In this document: piece after piece, positions 53,349-64,000 of the stretch
Position numbering within the stretch: the first letter of the stretch is position 1
Layout of the letters: every line of letters begins with the position of its first letter
Origin: Larus michahellis
Taxonomy: Eukaryota; Chordata; Aves; Charadriiformes; Laridae
NCBI RefSeq assembly: GCF_964199755.1
Contig: NC_133897.1
Location: 58,910,442-58,974,441, forward strand
Reading direction: 5' to 3'
Length of the DNA: 64,000 nt
Notes under the pieces: model-generated
Seen by the model: only the letters and a program-made list of their open reading frames with translations
What the model was told of the DNA's origin: nothing
Database searches by the model: none
Translations under genes and position numbers: made by a program

Positions 53349-56300
53349 AGCTCTTACTCTTGCCATCTGCTTTTCTCTCCTACCCTCACCTATAGCTCAC
53401 TGAGCGTTGACTCTGCTTGGGGTTAACGGGCTCCATTTTTAGCCACCTTCTCACTTGCTGGGCAGGACTGACCTACATCTTGGGGAGAACTGTACAAATA
53501 TAAATACAGTGAATAAAAACGAAACAGCTTTCCTTTGCTTGTAAAAGCTTACATAGGATGCTACAACCATTATTATATTAAAACCTAAAATAAGTAAGTG
53601 TAAACTGTTCCTAGCATAGTAAATATAACATTACTCTGTGTAACCCAAGGATCGAGAAGGGAAGAAAAAAAACCCACCCAAACATACAAAAGGTGATAGA
53701 ACAAAATGATCACTACGCCCTGGTAAAAATGAAGTCTCTTTCACTAACAACCTAAACCAATATTTGTACCCTTTCTCCTGGGTGATCAACAGGCAGTAAT
53801 TATTTGTTCATTAGCTGCTCAGATCACCGTAAGTTGGTGATGGGTTCAGAAATGGCTGGGGAGCAGACAAAGAAATATTTCTCCCAAGAAATCAATTCGG
53901 CTGCTTCAGGAAAACATGATTAATGTTTTCTTGGGATGCTGCCTGCACTGGAAGGGCAGCTATGTCTTTAGACATTATTAATATAGAGTGCACTCCTGCT
54001 ATAAAACACTCTCAAGTAAAGCCACCTATGACAGAATTACCGACCTGTCAAACCTCACCAATTTGCCTTCTAATACCAAGACCATCCAAACCATGTGAGT
54101 GCTTACCAAAGCTGCTGTTTCTCACTACTCCTGCCTTGCAAGGCCACGTGCCTACTAGTAGGCATGGGGATGTGGGTAGGGCTTTTCTTCCTTCTGCATA
54201 TCTACATAAACATGTCAAAATTTGGAGAACAATGTAACGAACCAGAGCCAATTAGGTGGTGAAAACACTCTTACATTAAACACTTAAACTGCTTCAGAGG
54301 TAAGAAATACGGATCACTGCTTTTTCATACAAATTTACTGCTTTGGAAATGGGTTGTTGAATAGTTTTCTCTGTTTTTTTTGGATGTTACTACAGATCTC
54401 ATCTCGTTGAAAGTCTACCTGATGGCATGACAACAGCATATTTTTATATTTTCTTAGCTGCTAAGACATATATGTACACTATATCTAGAGATGTTTACAC
54501 CTGAATGTGCATTTGTATGCATGCAAATATCCACTTATATAATGTAAATGAACCTAGAACATAGCATTGTGCAAGTGCTTTTTTGTTGTTAAAACAGGCA
54601 CACACACACGCCCCAAAATACAGACCTCATACCTTTTAACTTTTTTCCCCATAAAAAAAAGACATGGCAGATGCATATGGAAAAGCTTCTTATAACCACA
54701 AAATAAGACAATTTATTCTCATGATGTCAATTGAGCAATAAAGCACAAGTAACCATAAAGTATTCGGCAACTTTTCTGCAGTTTGCTGTACTTCTTTATC
54801 CAAGATATTTTTATGTATGTGCAAATGAGCACATATATTATCTGACTTGTCATTAGCTTATCCAAAACTTGACGTGGAGTATAAATTGTTACTGATGTGC
54901 AAATAATATTGCAAGCACTGAGAACTGTCAAAAGTATACAGCAGGGCGAAAAGTCAGCATAAAAAGGCAAACGGGGAAATTTTCAGCGGCATCTTCTCTC
55001 CTGCTATAAAAAATGTAGTTCGATTTAATACCAGTCAAGAATCTTTACATGGCACTGAGCAGGTGAAAGAGTAGAAAAATCCTTCTTTCACAACAGTACT
55101 GACAGGGAAATAACTAAGATTCCTTGAATGAATCCTGGAATAGTCAGCCCTAGTCCCTCCTCCATGACAGAAATCTTCAGATTCCCATGCCTTTGAGCAC
55201 TGCTGTAGGGAATTGATCTCTAAGCAGGATATTGCACTCTAGTGCCATCCTTGATCTCACACTGCGGTTGCAGTTGCACACACTGGTTCATGTAAACATA
55301 GGTTGTTTGGTGGGTTTTTTTTTTTTTTTTTCCCTCAGTTAACTGCATGAGGAAGGGTCTAATTCATAAGCACTGTTAAATATTTACATGCCACAAACTG
55401 AAAAACAGCTGTTACAGGCCTAGAGTTTGACAGGGATTACACCTGTAATGAGAGCGTAAGAAAATAGCACTCTGTAACGCAAAGGTATATCCCAGGGAAG
55501 AAAGAGGAAGGGTGGGAGCGTTACCGCCCAGCTTCTTTCTTGTAACCCGTTCAGATGTCACAGCTTCTGAGATAAACAGGAAGATATTGGTTTCCACTTT
55601 GTGTAACGATGTATAAGCAGGGGAGTGTTGTTCTTTCCATCTAAAGAAGGGAAGGGTCATCAAGTGTCTCTCCACATCAGACGCACATGGGTATACAAGT
55701 CAGCGTGGCTCTACTCTTGAGATGTTGCAGCTTAAACACCATCTCTTGCTCAAAAGTGCATAAAAATCAATGTCAAGCTCATCCTGCCTTCTAGTAGTTA
55801 CAACGTGAATCAGAAGGTACCCTACTGAGGCTAATGGAGTCATTTATGATTTATACCAGTTTAAAGCAAAGCAAAGCAAAATACAGTAACCTCTGTAGCC
55901 CACTGCTTATATACTCCTTGTAAATGTGTGCGAGACTGAAAGTTTATCCAACCTCCTTGTCTGAGGAAATATTTACTTTGTAAACGGCATGTTTCAAAGT
56001 CACATTTCACATCCAGCACATGTTTGTTTATACCGAAGTACACTGTATTAGCAGCTTTTGGGACACCAGTCTCCTTCCACATGCAGCTTCGATTCTCCAG
56101 CTAGCAAAGCTGCCCTACTTCCTTGAGACTTCTAGGCTTTACATCAGTTTTATATCTCAGCGCTTTCTGACTGAGGTTTAGCATACTCTAGAAGTTCATG
56201 CAGAACATCAGCTACTTTTCAACCGAGAAAGACATATTTTTCCACATGAATGGTTTTTATTCAGTTTGCAGGAACGCTGGCTTGTGAAGTGCACTGACAA

Positions 56301-59300
56301 TTCAGTGTTATTATGTCTTGTCTCCTAAACTATGGGCCATCATTATTACTACTGAAAAAATTGTTCATTAATACTTTTTGAAAAAAACCAAACTCTCTTC
56401 TATTTGCAACGTGGTCTCATAGACTGCTCTGGTACCCGTCGGAGAAACATGAAAGTGAGAACACACAAAACGGGGGTGAACAGCCAAACTAGGTGGCCTC
56501 GGGCCACAATAATAATATGTGGAAAATGAAAATCGCAACAGAAAAAGAGACTTTCAAGCGCCAAAGTTTGATATCCTGCATGGTAAATGAATTCAAAACC
56601 AAATTTCTGCATTAACGGAAAACAAGTCAACAAGAAATTTATCCAAAATGCTGTATTTGGAAAAGCTGCAGATTCAGCAAGTTAGGATCTGTCAAATGAT
56701 TGCTACGTGTAAAATCAGCAATTAACCTCTGGTTTCTAAACTTCCTTTTTGTATTTGCTGCCACTCACATGCAGAAACACACAGTGCTTTGTTTCTACTG
56801 CCTCCATGGAAGTGGACATGCTCAAGAAATTGCGTTTAGTCAAGAGACAGATTTAGGGCATAACATGTAATTTTTATTTAAAACTAGAAACTGGGATCTT
56901 GAAATCTTAAGGACATAGATTTGTCAAACAAACATTCAAGAAAGGGGAATTTCCAAGGTATCATGTTCAGAGATAGAGAGGCTTCTTTAATATCCAGGAT
57001 ATGATGCCTTACATCAGCTCCTACATTTTGAACAATAAAGTTGCTAGAGAGACTGAGTTTCAGGGAAGGGTAACAAGTTACTTCCTTTACTTTAACTTTG
57101 AGGACCATTCCTCACCTCCCTAAAGAGGTGGAGCAGGGCACCAAATGGTGTCATTATTTTCCAGTGAAGACGAAAATGCTAACAGTCAGATTACTGAGTC
57201 AATTCTTAATTGCCTGTTCTAGTGCTTATTCTCATTATGCTCTGGATTAAAACAAACAAAACAAAAGAACCTACCAAACATAGATGAAAAATTACAACAG
57301 AGAACAACAACGGACAGTAAAGAGAAGGGGGTTAAAAGAAGTTGGGAAAAAACAAGGACCACTCCCCTCCACACTTTTCATATAAATTATATAATTATTT
57401 TTTCAACATTTATCACAGGTTTCAGGGTGTACAACTCTTCTGAATTTCGAAATGGATTTCACAAACATTGACAGCTTTACTAGCTATTCAAAACAACAAA
57501 CCACAGCGCTGATTTCGGAACAGAGGGGAGTCCAAGCAGGGCTGCTATTAAGCTTGGGCAATTAATTGGCCTTCTGTTCTTAAAAAAAAAAAAGAAATAT
57601 TAAAAAAAAAATCAGAGGAATAAAGTCCATATTATCTTGTCGGGTATTTTTTTTTTTTTGCTTTTGCAAAAGTGACCTTTAAAATTTATTATAAAGGCTC
57701 TTGATTAAATGTTCTGATTTACAGCCAGTAAAAACACAGAAAAGCAAGTGCTGTATCTTTGCTAGCATGAAAATACCACAACTGCACTCATTTTTCAGTT
57801 TTCTGAGTTGCACCAACAATTAATAAAACAAACACCTTAGAAAAAAAGTCAATTGCATTAAGAAAACATTAAGGAAGTATTTGTCAGCACAGTAATAGTC
57901 ATCTTTAGAGATTATTAGAGGTGCGAGATGGCAACCATTCCCCACACAGCCAATTTCAAATTCTGCAGGGGACATGAGGATGAAGCATTTTGACCTTGTA
58001 TGTTAGAGAAGAAAAATCTCTAAGTATGGACTTATAAACATGCATGTTTGCACCCACAATGAAAGTCATCTGAAAATATACAGAAATAAGAATGATGGCA
58101 ATTCATAAAGTACTTTTATTCTGAAAAATATTTCACTCAGGAGAGGAAACAGGGGTGAGATTCGTCCGAGTAAATGCAAGCACCTACAATGCCCTAGGGC
58201 TGTAGCTGTATAGGGGGTGTGACTCATCTTAAGGTAAACATCTGAAGTAAATCAAATAAATGATACCCTCAAAGTGTCCACTCATCTACTGAGCATAAAA
58301 GGAGCAACTGTGAATAGCCAGTTGCAGACTTCTAACATTTGGCAAGATGAATCACAGCATGGGTATCTACATTTTCTTAACAGCACTGCTGTGGACAGGC
58401 AATTTATCCCTTAATCCCTTGTCCCTTCTCCCCTTGTAAATGTTACAATTTCCTATGTATTTTCCCAGTTATAATTTGAGAGAAATGCAATAACTCTTAT
58501 AAGTCTGAAGTACCTACATCAAAACTGTCTGTAACGGATTATGTGCGCGTGTACGGATCCTTGGATCCCTTGCTGTGAAGGCAAGGATGCAATGGTATTC
58601 CACCTGCTTATACACACATCATAAAAATGTCTAAAATATTGTTAAAAGAAGCATACGTTGAGTAACATAAAATACAGCTGCTGATTTACATCCAGCCAAA
58701 GAGCTACTGATGGTTTGAGCTGTGTATTGAGGGACTCTTAATAAAAAGAGTGACCTCAGTTCCCAGCGAGGAACTGAGGTTTCTCTTTGGTTTTTTCTTT
58801 GGAAACTTTGGTTTCTCCTGCACTAGGAATTACAGGCTTCTCCAGTGGAACTGCCATTTCCACTTGTTCACTCCATCGTCCACCTAGAACAAGTCCACAA
58901 GAAGTGATGTGGCATCACTTGCTAGACAAAGGAAGATGTAAATCAACCCCCCAACTCTGGTGTTGCCCTGGGAGCTCATTTGAAGTGCAACAGGAAAAGG
59001 AGTTAAAAGCCAGATTAATATCATACGAATGAAAGGAGAGTTATTACACTAAATGTGACGTTTGAGAAATTGAACGCTAAACAAATAGAGAAGGAAACAG
59101 AAGGCAGCCCAAGCTGTTTTCCTGACTCTCACATGCATATATATTAAACTCTCAACAAAACATTTTAATCATAATTCTGCAGTAAAGCTGGCAAGCAATT
59201 CTCAACCAGACTCCCTCCCCTCCCTTTCCCAACCTTCTCTGGTTGCTCAAGCACTTTGCAGCTGGCCAGCTGTTCACCGCTTCGTGTTGTCGTGGGGAAA

Positions 59301-62300
59301 GAAATATAATAAAATGCACAGACCAAAAATAAACAATGTCAACGTTGCTGAACGTTTTGGAAAAGGGCAAGTTCCCCTGCTTCTGTTGTAGCAGAATTTT
59401 ACAAAGAGTTAACCAACTGTCCAGGAGGGCAATAATAACAACTTGGGAAAATGATAACAGTATGGGTAGAAAAAGGACAGTGCAACAAACACCGAGTTGT
59501 CAAACTGCTGGATGGTGTTTCTCACAGTGATTTGGAGTCCCGTCTCCCAGTAAACTGTGGCACTAGCTGCACAGAACATCACAGTACTACACAGGACGGT
59601 GTGTACTTCTGTGGTCGAAACCTGCGTCAAGAACCTCTGGCAGGACTTTCTGCTTTTGCCAGGATGCACCCACAGTTGCATATCCTTTCCTTTTCCTTGC
59701 CCGCCTCTCTAAGTCATCATGGTTATGAAGATACCTTTGAAGAAGTACACAGAGTGAGACAAAGTAAATGCTCCCCGAATGGCTTTGAGATGCAACAGCC
59801 ACCTCATCTGTCACAGTGACTTGTTAAACTGTTGAACCTAAAAGGTGACAACTAAATATCAGCACAATCACTTACCTGCTGATCATTTAGCAGAAATATC
59901 AAGCCTGTCCCACAATCCAAACTGCCTCCCACGCAGTGCCAGGTAGAGAAATGAATATTGCAACAACATAAAGGGAAGAACGGCTGTTTCTAGTCTGTAC
60001 TCTCATCCTCCCCCCAAAAAAAGATTAAATTAAAAACTTCCTTTTCTTTTACGACTTGCTAATGTGAAAAAAATATTCAGATTTAAACAGAATATGAATT
60101 TAAACTGGTACAGTTATTCTTGTGTAATCCCCTGTATTAGCTGAGAGCACCTTCTCATAGAGCTCAAATTTACCTGGGCAGGGATAGAAGATTAGCTTAA
60201 AAAGGCGCAGTTTCTAGGAATAAAAGCACCTAAAGCATTGTTACAGGAGCAGTTTGTAGCAATATAACCAGGGAACATGAAGGGTGGAGGGATATGAAAT
60301 GAAAAGCTGTGTTCTACAGAAAGCGGATAACAACACAAGAGAGATGTATCTCCTCCCTACGGTATATTGTATAACATGGGCAGCTAGAGATACAGAAGAA
60401 CAGGACGCTTCTGTTACAAGTCTTACGCCAGGCTTTCTCCCCAGGAGTAAGATGAAGATGAGCAGCAGTTGGGGGTCATCCAGGACCACTCACCTGGCAG
60501 CCAGAAGGAAGGAGCTCCCCCAGCACCTCCCTTCTCCCACCTCTAACCACCCTCATCTCCACAGCACAGCTCCTTGCCAGCTCTGCAGAGACCCTCATCT
60601 TTCTTCCAACCTTTTGTCAAGACGACACTTACTACCCTGTGCATACTGGCAGCCTATCACTGCTTCTTTTGCTGACTGCGTATCTTCCTCGTGGGAAGCT
60701 GGGATCCATGACAGGAGCTGCACTAGGACCACTTCTCTTGGGGCAGGAGTGACAGCTATGAGTGGGGAAAAACACATACAAAGAAAAGACTACTAGGGCT
60801 CACATAGGATGAGGACTAAAACACAAATGACACCAAAAAAAAAAATAGATCTTAACAGTTATCAGACATTTCAGGTTCTTTGATATTAAAAAGAAATTTC
60901 ATGCCTGCAGAGCTGGTAATGGTCAGGCGTAACAGATGCCCAATACAGAAACCTAGGGCTATCCTCTCAGCAAACACTTAGACTATTGATGCTACTTTTT
61001 CTATCGCACTCACTAAGAATACAAGCATCTTTGATGCTTTGGCAAGGCTTCTGTAAGTACCAGATACCTTATTTAACAACAAATGATGGAACAGTCTTAA
61101 GAAGTGTTTGACAGAAGGAAAAACAATGCTGTATTGTTTGCATCAGCAGCTGCAAGCAGAAATCCACCTGTGACCTGAGACAGCCAAGAGAATAAAAAAC
61201 TCTGAAAAGTCAGGTTCTTAACCTTGCAACCTTCACAGTTCTGTTAAAGACCTTTATGTTTATTTTTTAATGCTATTTTTCCTATGTATTTTTTGACTTT
61301 CAAATGAAACAACACTCTCCCCATCACCATGTTCAGAGTTGTCATTGAAAGATTGTGTTACAGCTGTTGCATCTCACTGAATTCAAAACAGTCTGGGTAG
61401 AAGCAGCGAGAAAGAATTTCTTTTTTTAATGCTCTGATACAACCCACTGATTGTGCCATCTGTCCGACACATGATGAAGAATCTCTAAACAGAGAATAGC
61501 TGTAGGGGACGTAGTACAGTATTTGTAGATCTATGCTTGGTAAGAGATAAGAGCTTGTATTAAAAAAGCAAATTCGGCTTCTTTGAACACAGTATATTAG
61601 ATATGCAGTATGTTTCCGGCATGAAGTGAGGAAAAAAAACCCAGCAGATCTGTCCAGATGGAGGGGGGAAGTACTGCCAAAGGCAGGACAAGAAAAAGGT
61701 GCTTGCTCCTGTGTGAAGACCATGTCAATGCAATCTGCCTATCACAAGCATAAAGGAAGATGCTGGGAGTTTTAAAGATGTCTTTCGGCAGTGCAGGAAG
61801 TCACAGAAAAGATAAAAAATACACAGCTCAAATTGCCATGGAAAGAGTGTGCAAAACCGTGCTAATAAAAGTGACAGAGCTAAGTGCTTCAGCTAAGTAT
61901 TTAATAGGATTGTAACAGCTACCTCCATAAATCTGTCCATACCAAATATCAATTATGTAGGGATCTATCTCACTGCAATAATTCCTCTAAATTGGCTCCT
62001 CACTGGCACCTCTCCAATTATTTTTAGTAGTAAGGATAGTATGTCTTTATCCTTTTGACTGGCATAGGACAACATATCTTCAAATAGTCTGATATATTTA
62101 TAGGTCATTTCACCTCAGAAAAACCTGTGGGTATTGCAGGAATTTTAAAGACTCAGGGAAAAGCAGCCGAGACTGGAGACAGGCAAAACCTCTACCTGTT
62201 CAGCAGCTCTGCTTGGATCCCTCTTTGAAATATCTCAGGTTGTCCTCAGCGCTGCCTGCTGTTGCCCGAGCACAATGACTCCCCGGGCACACAGGGCCAG

Positions 62301-64000
62301 GTGAGGACTGTAGCCATCTCCTTCGCACGCCCTGCAGGTGCGGAGTCGGCCGAAGGCCAGAGGAGTAGCTTTTAGGCTGTGGAGATTGATGATCCCGTTC
62401 AGAGTTTTACAGGCTGCAGATCCCCTGGGCTTAATCTTCTCCCTTCTAAAAATGCATTGCTAGAATCCCAGTCCCTAGAGCTGGCAAGAGCCTTTCAGCA
62501 GCACTACTGTTAAATTTGATGAGAACTGAGGCATTTTAAAGTCATTATACGTTTAAGCACTTGCTTAAACAGAGTGAACAGGAACACTTTTTCCTATACA
62601 TCAAAAACCCAAACTACAACCTAAAATATTCAATGGCAATTTTTTCCCCCCCCCCGCAGAATTTAAATTATACAGAATTGGAAGTACAGCCCAAGCAAAC
62701 ACTGTAGATTAAATAAAGAACAAGTTAGCTGTCTGTGGTTTGATTACAAGATCTTAAAGAGTTTCACTTGAAAAGGCAAAGGAGCTTGTAAATTTAGCAA
62801 GACAAACAGGGAAACAAACACCTAAGACCTACTTTGTGAAACCAGTGGAGCCAAAGTACTTAAAATAACTGACCAACGGCTACTGCGTTTTCTCTCAAAG
62901 TATCCCAACTTGCCTAAAAATCAACAGTTTGCATTCTACACAGTGAGAAAACCTGCAAGATCAAAATGCCACAAGTACAAGAATTCCACAAGTTAAGAAC
63001 GATCCAGTTCTGTGCAGGAGGGATTAACGGGCTATTAACATAACCATCCCATCAACTTACTAAGGTCAGTTTTAACTACCAGTGTGATAGCAGTCATTGC
63101 CTTCAGACTTTGTTGTGCTAGCCACTGTACAAACAAAACCCACATGATCACCCCAATCCTGAAAAACTACCAGTAAAAGGAACCAAGACAGTGAGAAGAT
63201 GGGAAGAGAAGCAAACCAACAGAGAGTGTGGTCTTCTGCCACAGTTACACCGTGCATCCAGTGACCCAGGTAGGAATAACACCAGCACCGTTAGCTTTTG
63301 TACAGAAATTTTCATCAGTAACTCCTGCAGCACTTAAAGGATGTCAGTGGCTTTACTGCTGGTTTTGAAGTGGGGAAAATGAAGCACAGGGAAGTATGCT
63401 TGGAGTGGCCCTGGGTTACCCAGCAAAACCTGAGAAAATGCCCGAGTCTAGTGATTCCTAGCACAGTTCCCCGTCCGCTGGACTATGATGTTTTCAATCT
63501 AAAAATACAATATAAACCATTAATGGAGTATAATAAAAACATCTTTTTCTTATGAGGTCAAATGCAGACAGACTATTGGAACGATTATCCAGAACCCAGG
63601 CAATGGATATTCACGGCAATAGATAGTCATGTTGACATCAGATCATAAAAATCACAGAAGTGCTAAACACTTTGTACATAATGAAGCCTGTGTCCTCCTC
63701 CATTTCATAACTCCACGAGAGGTATGAGGAAAACCCAGTGTTGAAGAGAGTGTGGCTTAAAAGTGAAGGGTCCTCCGTAATTCATAATAAATAATAATAA
63801 ATTATTAGAGCTTTTCCTGAGGTGACAGAGCCACCCAGCGATTCCTAAGCCTTCAGTTGGCTAATTTTGGCAGTGAGTCCTTCCTCCTGCCTCGGACCGT
63901 AGACCTGTGACACAAATTACTCGTCAGTATCATTAGTTAAAGGAGTTACTTCTTTGAAGATGTGTACATGAAACTATCTGTGCAGTGGCAATCATAATAA
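53349..64000. other. Gene desert to the right edge
   Basis: No recognisable coding exon. Open frames at 59451-59819 and 60284-60796 (+) and 61358-61723 (-) are isolated, match nothing known to me and lack splice or promoter context. A short (CA)n lies near 54,600, T-runs at 55,318-55,331 and 57,648-57,659, and an ATA-rich run at 63,782-63,806. One strong hairpin is listed separately. Confidence 0.5.
58745..58788. other. Near-perfect inverted repeat, hairpin-forming
   Basis: Left arm 58745-58763 and right arm 58770-58788 are 19 bases each with a 6-base loop (CAGCGA). Read as RNA there is one T-T mismatch and one G-U pair, with all other positions Watson-Crick. The + strand continues with GG and a run of six T. 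No known microRNA was recognised. Confidence 0.6.

Noticed and set aside
60284-60796. 170-codon + strand frame
   Set aside because: No recognisable domain, no splice or promoter context, and competing frames on the other strand.

Overview
This window looks like a stretch of a bird macrochromosome. The clues are several CR1 LINE tails (two on the + strand end in the CR1-type ATTCTATG octamer), two LTR-like blocks that I recall as avian endogenous-retrovirus LTR types, a vertebrate housekeeping gene with GT-AG introns behind a CpG island, and tens of kilobases of AT-rich, gene-poor DNA. Names and homologies come from reading and memory only; no database was searched.

Left edge (1-800, - strand): an uninterrupted reading frame of 249 codons runs off the window. 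It encodes an ST13/HIP-like (Hsc70-interacting protein) TPR protein. A poorly conserved N-terminus leads into three TPR units, and then a second acidic linker begins that resembles canonical ST13 more closely than the first. The protein therefore seems to hold two ST13 modules in tandem, the second continuing outside the window. It has no introns where one would expect them, so it looks like a retrocopy or an unusually large exon.

800-16,700: mostly non-coding, with a 14-unit pentamer array (6212-6281) and a 5'-truncated CR1 (10768-11360). 16,800-17,700 is a CpG island with a G-quadruplex-prone tract, GC boxes and four TGACGT motifs.

17,276-20,520 (+ strand) is SEC61G, the gamma subunit of the ER translocon: a non-coding first exon, three coding exons, and a complete 68-residue protein. 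Tail to tail with it, at 22,835-22,560 (- strand), is a probable terminal exon of another gene that I do not recognise. An LTR-like block, two CR1 fragments and a 3' CR1 copy with an open 147-codon frame surround these two genes.

24,720-64,000 is a gene desert. I found one probable - strand LTR with an internal minisatellite (48,106-49,125), one antisense CR1 tail (53,199-53,348), simple repeats, a near-perfect 19-bp-arm hairpin (58,745-58,788) and a few clusters of transcription-factor-like motifs. In mammals SEC61G lies between EGFR and VSTM2A, so this desert could be regulatory landscape for those genes. That last point is inference from conserved gene order, not from anything seen here.
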